A stretch of 64,000 nt of DNA from positions 310,001 through 374,000 of the forward strand of contig NZ_VDMS01000004.1 of the NCBI RefSeq assembly GCF_006346395.1, written 5' to 3'. A model generated the notes under the pieces. The model saw nothing but the letters and a program-made list of their open reading frames with translations. It made no database searches and was not told the origin of the DNA. Origin of the DNA: Nocardioides plantarum (GTDB taxonomy: Bacteria; Actinomycetota; Actinomycetes; Propionibacteriales; Nocardioidaceae). Shown here in pieces: positions 35,760 to 44,655 of this stretch. The translations under genes and the position numbers were made by a program. How positions within the stretch are numbered: position 1 is the stretch's first letter; every line of letters begins with the position of its first letter.

Positions 35760-37018
35760 ACCGGGACCCGCTCGGCGCGGTGACCGACCAGGACCAGGCC
35801 CAGCAGCCGGCCGCCAACCGAGCGGACGCGGTCGCTGTGCGCCCGCAGGGCGGCCACGGAGACCGTGCCCTCGGGGACCGCCATCAGCAGCGAGCCGCTG
35901 GCGGCCATCACCCGGGCGTCGTCGGAGATGTCCATGGGCGGGGCGAGCACCACGATCACGTCGAAGGCGAGCCTGGCGGCGGCTACGACGTCGCCCCACT
36001 TGGTCTCGATCAGGACCTCGGCGGAGCGTCCCTGAGCATCGCCCGACGGGAGCACCGACAGGCCCTCGATGGGGCCGTCCATCATCGCGTCCTCGAGCGG
36101 GAGGCCGTCGAGGACCCCGAAGAGGCCGTCGCGGTGCGGGGACGGCTGGTGACCAGAACGGGCGTCCAGCCGGCCGTCCACGAGCAGCACCCGTCGTCCG
36201 ACGCTGGCCAGCGAGATGGCCAGGTTGGCGCCGAGCCAGATGTTGACCTCACCGGGTCCGACACCGGCCACCACGACGAGGTCGACCGGGTCCCTGCTGC
36301 CCTCGGCCTCCAAGGAGAGCCGCAGGTGCCGGAAGACGTCGGCAGCGGCGGTGCCCGGGTAGAGAGCCGGGAGGGCGGTCAGGTCGTGCGGGGGCGCCAC
36401 GTGGGCCAGCAGCGGCGCGTCGGCGGCCTCCTCGGCGATCCGGCCGTGGTCGACGGTCAGGCGCCGCCGGTCGCGGGCCACGGCGAACAGGCACGCGAGG
36501 ACCGCGCCGGCCACAAGGCCCGCGGCACCGGCGAGGACGAGGTTGGGGCTGGAGTAGGTGACCGGAGGCCGGGCCGGCGTCGTGGTGGTGAACACGAACG
36601 TCCCGTTGACGGGGCTGTTGCGCGGCAGCTCGCTGGCGACGAGGTTGGCGATCTTGGCCGCCACCTCGGGGTCGCCGTCGTGCACCACGATCTCGATGAG
36701 CACCGTGCCCTCGACCCACGACCCGTCGATCGAGCGGCGCAGCTCGTCGGCCGAGCGATCGACGTCGAGGTCGGCGCGTACGGCGTCGACGACCGCCCGG
36801 GAATTGGCCAGCTCGCCGATCGTGCCGCGCAGCGCGTCGAGGTCGTCGGTCGCAGGCGGGCTGTCCGGGTTCTGGGCGGCTGAGATGGTGGCCGACGCCG
36901 TGTAGGACTTGGGCGCGATCGACACGCCGATCACCGTGGCCAGGCCGACCACGACGAACACTCCGAGCACGAGCAGGCGCTGACGCCAGAGTGCTCCCAA
37001 CAGGTCCTGCGGCTCCAT
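35756..37018 (-). CDS. Wzz-type chain-length protein with degenerate BY-kinase-like domain
   Basis: A 420-aa polysaccharide co-polymerase. The Wzz domain has two transmembrane helices (about 15-33 and 158-180) around an extracytoplasmic part that ends with a Pro motif (TTPARPPVTYSSPNL). The C-terminal cytoplasmic half resembles CpsD/BY-kinase ATPases, but its sites are lost. Walker A is GVGPGEVNIWLGANLA with no GKS/T (about 252-267). Walker A' reads LLVDGRLDA instead of DADxR, and Walker B reads VIVVLAPP instead of DTPP. There is no C-terminal Tyr cluster. It probably acts structurally in chain-length control. The ATG at 37018 follows GGGGA; an upstream ATG at 37081 is possible. Confidence 0.85.
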   Translation of the reverse strand: MEPQDLLGALWRQRLLVLGVFVVVGLATVIGVSIAPKSYTASATISAAQNPDSPPATDDLDALRGTIGELANSRAVVDAVRADLDVDRSADELRRSIDGSWVEGTVLIEIVVHDGDPEVAAKIANLVASELPRNSPVNGTFVFTTTTPARPPVTYSSPNLVLAGAAGLVAGAVLACLFAVARDRRRLTVDHGRIAEEAADAPLLAHVAPPHDLTALPALYPGTAAADVFRHLRLSLEAEGSRDPVDLVVVAGVGPGEVNIWLGANLAISLASVGRRVLLVDGRLDARSGHQPSPHRDGLFGVLDGLPLEDAMMDGPIEGLSVLPSGDAQGRSAEVLIETKWGDVVAAARLAFDVIVVLAPPMDISDDARVMAASGSLLMAVPEGTVSVAALRAHSDRVRSVGGRLLGLVLVGHRAERVPV

Positions 37019-37086
37019 GTCGTTGTCCCCAAGTAGAGGGGAGCGCGCCGAAGTCCGGACGTTCAACTGTGTATCCCCCATCGGTC

Positions 37087-37092
37087 AGACTA
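37087..37092 (-). promoter_or_regulatory. possible -10 box upstream of the Wzz-like gene
   Basis: TAGTCT on the minus strand, 5 nt before an in-frame ATG at 37081. It suggests a second promoter inside the glycan operon, reading the Wzz-like gene and the last glycosyltransferase. Confidence 0.4.
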
Positions 37093-37131
37093 CATCGACT
37101 CCCTGACATGTCTCGAAGTTCGACATACCGG

Positions 37132-38301
37132 TCAGATGGACGAGGCATCCGCTGGCGGCGCGGGACGCCCCACCAGCTCTCGCACGACCGCGCGATAGCC
37201 CCGGTCCATCGCGGAGGTCGAGAACCTCTGAGCCACCAGCTCACGGGCCCGGACCGCCTGGGCGAGGGCCAGCGCCGGATCGGACAGCAGCTCGGACACG
37301 GCTGCGCCGAGGGCGTCCACGTCGTCGGGCTCCACCAGCCGTACGGCGTCCGGGTCGAGGTCGATCAGGCCCCCCACCCTCGACGCCACGACCGGGACGC
37401 CCGCGGCCATGGCCTCCAGGACGGTGATCGGCAGCCCCTCGCTGTCGGACGAGAGCACGACGAGATCGGCCGCCGCGAGCAGGCGGGCGACGTCGCGGCG
37501 ATCGCCGAGGACCTCGACCCGACCGCCGAGGTCGAGCTCGCGGACGAGCCCCTCGACCTCGGCGCGAAGCACGCCGTCGCCGGCGACCAGCAGCCGGACC
37601 CCGGGGACCTGCGCGATCGCGCGTACGACGAGGTCCGGCCTCTTGGGAGGGGCGAGGCGGGCCAGGCACAGGACCACCGGACCGGTCCGGGACAGCCCGA
37701 GGTCGGTGCGCGCCGTGTCCCGGTCGAGCTCGGCCGGGTGGTCGGGAGCGTTGTCGACCACCCGGACCCGCGCGGCCGGCAGGCCACCGGCGACCAGCCG
37801 GTCGGCGACGTCGCAGGACACGGCGACGACCAGGTCGGCGGCGGCTCCGAGGACCCGCGCGGCCAGGCGGTAGCGCCGGGCCGGGAGACCGTGCACCGAC
37901 ACCAGGAGCGGGGGTCGCGGACGCCGTCCGACCGCCGCCAGGCGCGCGACGAGCGCGGCCCGGACGTTGTGGGCGTGGACCACGTCGACCGGGGCCGACC
38001 CGAGGCGACGGCGAAGGTCGCGGACCGACGTCAGGGTGTCGCGGAGGGCTGCTCGACGCAGTGGGACCGAGACGAGCTCGACGCCGACGTCGGCCAGGGC
38101 CTGCTCGCGCCATCCGCCGGCCGAGGCGACCACGACGCCCTCCCCGCGGGCCCGAGCCCGCGTGGCGAGCTGGACCACGACGCTCTCGGCACCCCCGGAC
38201 CCGAGCTCGGCGATCACGACGAGCTGACGCAGCGCTCGCCCTTCGGTGGTGCCGTCGGTGGTGCCGCCGTCGTTCCCGGCGGCGGCCTCAGCGGTCGGCA
38301 T
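37132..38301 (-). CDS. GT4-family glycosyltransferase
   Basis: A 389-aa GT-B enzyme. The N-terminal acceptor domain (ELGSGGAESVVVQLATRARARG; VDVVHAHNVRAALVARLA) precedes the donor domain. The latter carries LARLAPPKRPDLVVRAIAQV and the E-x7-E motif in SDSEGLPITVLEAMAAGVPVV. The sugar specificity cannot be told. Its ATG lies within the end of the upstream glycosyltransferase gene (14-nt overlap), so both are translated together. Confidence 0.88.
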   Translation of the reverse strand: MPTAEAAAGNDGGTTDGTTEGRALRQLVVIAELGSGGAESVVVQLATRARARGEGVVVASAGGWREQALADVGVELVSVPLRRAALRDTLTSVRDLRRRLGSAPVDVVHAHNVRAALVARLAAVGRRPRPPLLVSVHGLPARRYRLAARVLGAAADLVVAVSCDVADRLVAGGLPAARVRVVDNAPDHPAELDRDTARTDLGLSRTGPVVLCLARLAPPKRPDLVVRAIAQVPGVRLLVAGDGVLRAEVEGLVRELDLGGRVEVLGDRRDVARLLAAADLVVLSSDSEGLPITVLEAMAAGVPVVASRVGGLIDLDPDAVRLVEPDDVDALGAAVSELLSDPALALAQAVRARELVAQRFSTSAMDRGYRAVVRELVGRPAPPADASSI

Positions 38302-39394
38302 AGACGTCCACCAGCCGGTCGACGCACTGGTCGAGGGTCCACCCGTCGATCACGCGGGCCCGGGCTCGGGCGCCCATGGCGGCCAGCTCGCTCCGGTGGA
38401 CCAGCGCATGGGCCAGTGCGGCGGCCGTGGCCGCGACGTCCCCGGCGGGCACCAGCCAGCCCTCGACGTCGTGACGGACCAGCTCGGGAACCCCACCGAC
38501 GGCGGAGACCACCGACGGCAAGCCGCTCGACATCGCCTGCAGCAGCGCCATCGGCAGGTTCTCGGCGGCCGAGGTCAGGACGAACAGGTCGGCGGCACCG
38601 AGGACCGGCCGCACGTCCGCGACCATCCCCAGCATCCGTACCCGCCCGTCGAGCCCTCGTCGGTGGACCTCACGCTCCACCTCGTCACGCAACGGCCCGT
38701 CGCCTGCCAGGAGCACCGAGATACCCGGGACCTGCTCGACGGCCCGGAGCAGGACGTCGACCCGCTTGACGGTCCCGAGGAGTCCCACCCAGGCCACCAC
38801 CAGCGAGCCGTCGGCGCCGACCCGGTCGGCCTCGGCCGGCACCCACGCAGCGGGGTCGACCCCGTTGTGCACCACGTGCACCAGCCGGTCCGGGAGCCCG
38901 ACGTGGGCGACGGCATAGCGGGCCACGGCCTCGCTGGGCACCACCACGACGCCACCGGACCACCGGGTCACGAGCCGCTCACCCCACAGGTAGTAGAGCC
39001 GGTCGCGGCGACGTCGCGGCGCGGCGCGGACGTTGCCCTCGACGAGGTCGGCGAGCCCGTCGGGCACCCCGTGCAGCGTGTAGACGCAGCGGGCCCGCAG
39101 CACGGGCCCGAGCCCGCGCACGATCCATCCCGCACGCCGGTCCTGGCCGTGGACCACGTCGGGGCACAGCCGCCGCAGCTGCGACACGATGGCGGCGGCG
39201 CCGCGGCCGTCGAGCTTGTGGCCCATCGACGCGGTGTGCCAGGTGACCCCGGCCGCCGCCAGCTCGGTACGCCGTTCGGACGCGGGTCCCACGACGTGGC
39301 TGTCGTGACCGCGGGCGGCCAGCGCGGCCGCGACGTCGACGACGTGGTCGGCCGGCCCGCCGGTCGTCTGGGTCAGCACCTGCACGATCCGCAC
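38288..39394 (-). CDS. GT4-family glycosyltransferase
   Basis: A 368-aa GT-B enzyme: MRIVQVLTQTTGGPADHVVDVAAALAARGHD at the acceptor side, GLLGTVKRVDVLLRAVEQV and TSAAENLPMALLQAMSSGLPSVVSAVGG at the donor side. The first Glu of E-x7-E is present; the second position is Gln (LLQAM), a change seen in some active GT4 enzymes. The GTG start is 9 nt past the polymerase/ligase stop, with TAGGTC 6 nt before it. Confidence 0.87.
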   Translation of the reverse strand: MRIVQVLTQTTGGPADHVVDVAAALAARGHDSHVVGPASERRTELAAAGVTWHTASMGHKLDGRGAAAIVSQLRRLCPDVVHGQDRRAGWIVRGLGPVLRARCVYTLHGVPDGLADLVEGNVRAAPRRRRDRLYYLWGERLVTRWSGGVVVVPSEAVARYAVAHVGLPDRLVHVVHNGVDPAAWVPAEADRVGADGSLVVAWVGLLGTVKRVDVLLRAVEQVPGISVLLAGDGPLRDEVEREVHRRGLDGRVRMLGMVADVRPVLGAADLFVLTSAAENLPMALLQAMSSGLPSVVSAVGGVPELVRHDVEGWLVPAGDVAATAAALAHALVHRSELAAMGARARARVIDGWTLDQCVDRLVDVYADR

Positions 39395-39403
39395 GGTCGC
39401 GAC

Positions 39404-40786
39404 CTACCGCAGGACGGTGGCGGTCGAGGGGGGCGGTCGCTGGAGCGTGGCCGCGAGGGCCAGGACCAGCCAGATCGGCAGGACGTACTGCTCGGTCACG
39501 AAGGCGGATGCCACCGCCAGCCCGACCAGGGCCAGGAGGACCGCGCCGGCGAGCGCGTCACCACGCCGCTTGGCGCCCACCCACGCCGACAGCGCCCCGG
39601 TGGCCAGCAGGACGAACCAGGTCGCGAGGCCGACGAACCCCAGCTCCGAGGACACCTCGAGGTAGGTGTTGTGGGCGACGTCGAGGTCGTGCGAGATGTC
39701 GCGGGGCAGACGGTCCATGTAGTCCTGGTGGTAGAGCGAGAACGAGCCGGGGCCCATGCCGAGGACGGGGTTCTCCCGCGTCATGGACGTGGCGGCCTGC
39801 CAGAGGTCGAGGCGCTCGTCGACGTTCTGCTCGGCGACCACGGACTTGCGCTCCAGGCTCGTGCTGACCAGGTCGGGGACGGTCCCCGCGACGACGGCGG
39901 CGAGGGTTCCGGCGGCCACCAGGCCCACCGCGATCGTCCGCAGCGGGATCAGCCGCAGCACCGCACCGACGACCACCATCGCCACCGCACCGACCAGGGC
40001 ACCCCGGGACAGCGTGAGCGCCGTGGTCACCACGAGCAGGCCGGCCGCCACGTCGTAGACCCACCGTCGCCGGGCCGAGCCACGCAGGACGAGCGCCAGC
40101 GGGATGGCGGCCAGGAGGAAGAACGCGAAGTCGTTGGGATCGCCGATCGGGCCGCCGGCCCGCCGGTCGTCCCCGGTCCAGAACTCCGCGACCGCGAAGC
40201 ACGACGCCAGGGCGCAGGAGGCGACGTAGGCGCGGGCGACGACCTGGGGCGGGAGACCTGCCCGCATCGTGTCGACCAGGACGGCGAGAACGGCCAGGAA
40301 GCCCGCGTAGCGCAGGACCACGTCAGCGCCGGCAGCACCGTTGTTGTGCAGCACCGCCGAGGCCAGCAGGACCAGGGTGAACCCGCCGGCGACCACCAGC
40401 ACCGGACTCCGCTCGCCGCGGTGCAGGGGTCGCCAGCCACGACGGACGACCCAGGAGCCGATGAGGACCACGGCCACCCCCTTGGTCGCCCAGGGGGTCA
40501 CCACGGACAGGTAGTCCTCGAAGACCGCGGTGGTCACCACCAGCAGCGCCGCCCACTCCAGGCGCAGCAGCATGACCGCCGCCACGACCAGTGCGGCGAA
40601 GGCCAGCGCGGCCAACCGGGCGTCGTAGCCGAAGCCCAGCCCGGCGGCACCGGCCGTGGCCAGGGCCAGCAGGGCCGATCCCCGGGCTCGCGGCAGGGTC
40701 GGCGGCAGGGGCGCGTGCTCGAGGCGCCGCGGCGCCTCGGAGCCGTGGAGGACCGAGGTGGTCGTGCTGGTGCCGGCGGAGCTCAC
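39404..40786 (-). CDS. O-antigen ligase/polymerase family protein (Wzy-like)
   Basis: A 460-aa polytopic membrane protein with about 11-12 helices and a large outside loop before the last ones. That loop has DLWQAATSMTRENPVLGMGPGSFSLY and HDLDVAHNTYLEVSSELGFVGL, the Wzy_C signature. In this gene set it is the obvious repeat-unit polymerase; a ligase role is the alternative. The GTG start at 40786 overlaps the deacetylase stop (GTGA) and has GGGGGAGG 6 nt upstream. Confidence 0.9.
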   Translation of the reverse strand: MSSAGTSTTTSVLHGSEAPRRLEHAPLPPTLPRARGSALLALATAGAAGLGFGYDARLAALAFAALVVAAVMLLRLEWAALLVVTTAVFEDYLSVVTPWATKGVAVVLIGSWVVRRGWRPLHRGERSPVLVVAGGFTLVLLASAVLHNNGAAGADVVLRYAGFLAVLAVLVDTMRAGLPPQVVARAYVASCALASCFAVAEFWTGDDRRAGGPIGDPNDFAFFLLAAIPLALVLRGSARRRWVYDVAAGLLVVTTALTLSRGALVGAVAMVVVGAVLRLIPLRTIAVGLVAAGTLAAVVAGTVPDLVSTSLERKSVVAEQNVDERLDLWQAATSMTRENPVLGMGPGSFSLYHQDYMDRLPRDISHDLDVAHNTYLEVSSELGFVGLATWFVLLATGALSAWVGAKRRGDALAGAVLLALVGLAVASAFVTEQYVLPIWLVLALAATLQRPPPSTATVLR

Positions 40787-41619
40787 GAACGCCTCCCCCG
40801 CCTCGCCCGTACCGCGTCCAGCGGACGCAGGAAGGTGTAGGCGCCGTCGAGCACGAGGTCGAGGTCGATCGGGTCGTGGGGCACGAAGGCACGAGGCAGC
40901 GACAGCAGGGGGCTCCGCGGGGTCGCGACCCCCCGGTCGACGGTGATGCCGACGGTGTAGCCGGCCCGGCCGGCTGCGGCACGGACCCGCCGGTCCCACG
41001 CCCCGGCCGGGTAGGCGATGGAGCTCACCTGACGGCCGAGCAGGTCGCCGAGGACGTGGCGGGAGGAGACCAGCTCGCGCTCGAGCGCGTCCTGGTCGAG
41101 CTGCGTGAGCAACGGGTGGGTGCAGGTGTGCGAGCCGAGGTCGAGGCCGTCGGCGGCCGCCTTGGCCAGCTCGTCGGCGCTGCTGAGGCGCAGCCGACCG
41201 GCGGGGTCGTCGGCGGCGTGGTCGTCCCAGGCGAAGCGGAGCTCACGGTCGAGGCTGTCGGTGACCACGAACAGCGTCGCGGTCCAGCCCCGGTCCTGCA
41301 GCAGCGGCCAGGCCGTCTCGACGACGCTGGCGTAGCCGTCGTCGAAGGTGAGCGCGACGGCGTCCGGCGGGAGCGATCCGGCCCGCAGGCCCGCCAGGCC
41401 GTCCTCGAGCGAGAGCACGCGGCACCCCCTCGCGGCGAGGACGTCGAGGTGCGCGACGAAGTCGGGGACGCCGGTGGACAGCCCGTCGGAGGTCTCGCCG
41501 TCGACCCGGTGCCACCCGATCAGGGTCAGCGATCGCGACCCGTCCCGGTCGCGCAGCCAGCGCACGGTGCGGGCCACGGGGCGGGTACGACGGGCGAGGG
41601 ACCGGGTGGTGCTCCTCAT
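40783..41619 (-). CDS. polysaccharide deacetylase (NodB/CE4 fold)
   Basis: A 278-aa CE4 esterase-like protein. The motifs are TFDDGYASV (catalytic Asp and metal Asp), HTCTHP (metal His-x3-His) and the third motif SSIAYPAGAWD. No signal peptide is visible (a basic N-terminus RSTTRSLARRTRPVARTVR instead), so it may work in the cytoplasm on a lipid-linked sugar. Its ATG overlaps the flippase-fusion stop (ATGA). Confidence 0.88.
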   Translation of the reverse strand: MRSTTRSLARRTRPVARTVRWLRDRDGSRSLTLIGWHRVDGETSDGLSTGVPDFVAHLDVLAARGCRVLSLEDGLAGLRAGSLPPDAVALTFDDGYASVVETAWPLLQDRGWTATLFVVTDSLDRELRFAWDDHAADDPAGRLRLSSADELAKAAADGLDLGSHTCTHPLLTQLDQDALERELVSSRHVLGDLLGRQVSSIAYPAGAWDRRVRAAAGRAGYTVGITVDRGVATPRSPLLSLPRAFVPHDPIDLDLVLDGAYTFLRPLDAVRARRGRRS

Positions 41620-44453
41620 CGGGTCCCCCCCTTCAGGAGCTGGCCGAGTCCGACCACGCGGTCGCGGTCGAGCGCCGCGAGGGGCAGCGCGTAGGCGACG
41701 ATCCCGACGACCGCGCCGAGCACGAGTGTCGCAGCGGACACGTCGACGTGCCGGGAGTTCAGCAGGATTCGCAGCCCCAGCATCGCCAGCGCCATCACGG
41801 CGGCGGCGACCGCGACCGGGCCGAGCTGGCGCGCCACGGCGTACGCCGAGAACCCGGTCACGACGCGGCGCAGCAGCCACAGGGCGAGCAGCGCCGCCAG
41901 CGTGGCGGCGACCAGCTGGCTGGCCCCGACCGCGACGATCCCCTGCCGGCTCACCAGCGCCAGGCCGACGACGAGGAAGACGAGGTGGGCCAGCCGAAGC
42001 CCCATCGCCACCCCGGTCCGGCCGGCGGCGCTCAGCGAGGTCTGGGCCAGGGTGCCGAACACCAGCATCCACGCGTAGCCCGCCAGCAGCGCGACGACCG
42101 GGACGCCGTCGGACCACTTCCGGCCCAGCAGCACCAGGTGGTCGGCGAGCATCGCGATCCCCAGGCACACGGGGGTCACGATCGTCACGGTCGCCGCCAT
42201 CACCGTCGCGGAGGCCTCGGCCAACCGGGCACCGGTCAGCCGGCACAGGTAGGGGAACGCGGCGCCGCCGATCACCACCGCGATCATCAGGTAGGGCATG
42301 AACGCCAGTCGGAACGCCAGCGAGTACTGCCCCAGGGCCGCCGCGCCCAGCACGACCGACACGACGATGTAGTCGACGTTGAGCTGCACGAGCTGCAGCA
42401 GGTTGGCCCCGGCCAGCGGCCCCCCGTAGGACAGCAGTCCCTTGGCGTCGGCGGTGCTCCACCCCGGACGCACGGGCGGGTGGACGCACCAGGACAGCAG
42501 CAGGGTCGCGACGGCCTGCACGACCTGACCCACGACCAGGGCCATCACGCCGCTGCCACCGAGCGCCAGGCCGATCGCCACCACCGCACCGAGGACCGAG
42601 GCGGTCGTGTCGGGGATGATCCGCCGCAAGAAGGCCAGGCGACGGCGCAGGAGCTCGTTGGTCACGGCCGACACGGTGACGAAGGGCAGGGTCAGCACCA
42701 GCCCGCGGATCACCCGCGCACCGCCGTCCTCGGCCCCCATCGCGTCGGCGAGCCAGGGCGCCGTCGCCCAGATCAGGGACCCGAGCGCGACCCCGGTCAC
42801 GATCGCGAGGGTGACCGCGGTCCGTGCCGCCCGCTGGACGTCACCGCGCCAGAACACCAGCGCGCTCGCCGTACCGAGGCTGGACAGGACGACGGAGACG
42901 TTGGCGACCAGGGTGCCGAGCGCCACGAGCCCGAGGGCCTGCGGAGCCAGGACCGCGGCCAGGATGAGCAGGACCACCGTCTGGGACGACTTGACCACGA
43001 TGCCGTTGACCGCCAGCCAGAGCGCGCCGCGAGCGGTGCGGCCGGCCATGGTGCCGGTCGACCCGCCGGGGTCGGGCTCCTCGGCGGCGGCGGCGGTGAC
43101 GACGGCGGGCGGATGCCGGACGTCGGCCACGGCTCGGGCGGCCTCGGCGACCAGGGCGCCACCGTCGCCCAGGGCCGACCGGTTGCGCAGCTGCAGGACG
43201 ACGGCGGCCACGGCCAGCGCCAGCCGGTGGGGACGGTCCCAGGCGCTCCAGGCGCGGCCCCCGACCGGGCTCGCGTCGAGCAGCTCGGGCTCGTCGACGT
43301 GGCGCAGGACCTCGTGGACCCAGCGGTGGGCCTCGCCCCCGGCGGCCAGGGGGCCCACGAGCAGGCGGTCCAGGCCGGCCGGGGCGTCGGGCGAGGCGTT
43401 GTCCCAGTCGAGCGTGACCCCGGTGTCACCGTCCACGGCGACGTTGCCGGGCCACAGGTCGCCGTGGCACCACGCGGTGACCACCGCGTTCTCGGCCGCC
43501 TGCATCACGCCCGCCCACTCGGCGCGCAGGTCAGCCGACAGCTGGTCGGCGGTGTCGGCCCACGACCTCGCCCACCCCGGTGCGGTGGTGCCGGTCGGGT
43601 GGGCCTGGAGGATCTCGATGGTGTCCGCGGCGAGACGACGGCGTGTCTCGACGTCGCGGCGGCCGACGAGCGAGGGACGGTCCGCACCCACCCACCGGCT
43701 GGCGGTCCAGGCATGGCCCGCGGTGTGGCCCCGTGCCACGACCTGCGGCAGCACCGACAGCAGACCCGGCACCTCGCCGGCCACGACCGCCGCCAGGTCC
43801 GGGGGGTGGTCGAGGGCCCGCAGCCGGATCCGGACGGCGATGTCGCCCCCGCCGTCGTCGTGACGGACCCGCAGCACGGTCTGCCCCGCGGCGATCACCC
43901 CGACCAGCCGTCCCGGCCGTCCGGTCGCCGCGGCGAGGTCGGCCACCACCCGGTCGGCCAACGAGCGCGGGGGCGGCCCCGACAGCCCGGTGCGGATCTC
44001 GAGGTGGGGGGCTCCGCGGGGTCGCGACAGGCCGGCCCGCCGGCGCGCCCAGCCGACGAGGTCGGTGGCCGGGTGCACCGGCCACCCTGCGCGCCACAGC
44101 AGCTCGGGTCGATCGGTGTCGGGATAGACCGACCAGGGACCGCGCGACCCCAGGACCGCGAGCGTGCCGCCGGGTGCGAGCGCCCGGGCGGCGACCTCGA
44201 CGTCGTGCCGTCGCTCGTCGACGACCACCAGGTCGGCGGTGCCGTCAGCGGGCCACCCGACCTCGGCGACCCGCGCAGCTGCGAGCATGGCGGACAGGAC
44301 CGCCTCGGTGGCCGGGTCGGCACCCACCCAACAACGCCCGGGGTCGGCCGGCAGCAGGGCGCGCACGACCCCGTAACGGTCCCCCGAGGTCCAGTGGTGC
44401 ACGGACGCAGGAGGAGATGTCGCGGCCGACGACGTCGGACCCAGGCCCCCCAT
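41616..44453 (-). CDS. kinase-like/flippase fusion (APH-type domain plus Wzx-type transporter)
   Basis: A 945-aa protein in three parts. Residues about 20-150 form a Rossmann-like, methyltransferase-like segment without a clear SAM motif (GADPATEAVLSAMLAAARVAEVG; ALAPGGTLAVLGSRG). Residues about 160-440 are an aminoglycoside-phosphotransferase/kinase-like domain. It has the catalytic loop AWCHGDLWPGNVAV (HGD at 330-332) and metal-binding TLDWDNASPD (about 347-356); the usual ATP Lys seems replaced (DIAVRIRL). From Met469 on it is a polysaccharide flippase with about 12-14 helices (GALWLAVNGIVVKSSQTVVLLILAAVLAPQALG). The frame is continuous; internal initiation at ATG 43049 is possible. It heads the glycan operon and should export the lipid-linked unit. 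A kinase-flippase fusion is not one I know. Confidence 0.8.
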   Translation of the reverse strand: MGGLGPTSSAATSPPASVHHWTSGDRYGVVRALLPADPGRCWVGADPATEAVLSAMLAAARVAEVGWPADGTADLVVVDERRHDVEVAARALAPGGTLAVLGSRGPWSVYPDTDRPELLWRAGWPVHPATDLVGWARRRAGLSRPRGAPHLEIRTGLSGPPPRSLADRVVADLAAATGRPGRLVGVIAAGQTVLRVRHDDGGGDIAVRIRLRALDHPPDLAAVVAGEVPGLLSVLPQVVARGHTAGHAWTASRWVGADRPSLVGRRDVETRRRLAADTIEILQAHPTGTTAPGWARSWADTADQLSADLRAEWAGVMQAAENAVVTAWCHGDLWPGNVAVDGDTGVTLDWDNASPDAPAGLDRLLVGPLAAGGEAHRWVHEVLRHVDEPELLDASPVGGRAWSAWDRPHRLALAVAAVVLQLRNRSALGDGGALVAEAARAVADVRHPPAVVTAAAAEEPDPGGSTGTMAGRTARGALWLAVNGIVVKSSQTVVLLILAAVLAPQALGLVALGTLVANVSVVLSSLGTASALVFWRGDVQRAARTAVTLAIVTGVALGSLIWATAPWLADAMGAEDGGARVIRGLVLTLPFVTVSAVTNELLRRRLAFLRRIIPDTTASVLGAVVAIGLALGGSGVMALVVGQVVQAVATLLLSWCVHPPVRPGWSTADAKGLLSYGGPLAGANLLQLVQLNVDYIVVSVVLGAAALGQYSLAFRLAFMPYLMIAVVIGGAAFPYLCRLTGARLAEASATVMAATVTIVTPVCLGIAMLADHLVLLGRKWSDGVPVVALLAGYAWMLVFGTLAQTSLSAAGRTGVAMGLRLAHLVFLVVGLALVSRQGIVAVGASQLVAATLAALLALWLLRRVVTGFSAYAVARQLGPVAVAAAVMALAMLGLRILLNSRHVDVSAATLVLGAVVGIVAYALPLAALDRDRVVGLGQLLKGGTR

Positions 44454-44467
44454 GATCGTCGATCATG
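44451..44467. promoter_or_regulatory. 17-bp palindrome over the flippase-fusion start
   Basis: CATGATCGTCGATCATG is a perfect palindrome around one central base. It includes the fusion gene's ATG on the minus strand and faces the divergent lipoprotein gene. It could be an operator for the glycan operon; no known regulator fits. Confidence 0.45.
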
Positions 44468-44655
44468 CCAGCAAGACACGAGCGCGACGACCGGCGCGGC
44501 TGCCCCACCACCTGCCCTGTCGCCTGCCTCGTCGTCGTCGTTCGTCGCGGAACGCGGGACCGACGCGGGGCGGACGGTAGGATCAGGCCCTGCGCGCCCT
44601 GAGGCAGGCACCCTCTGTCACCGCCCGGGTCGCGCTGCTGATGGGGGGCTCGACC

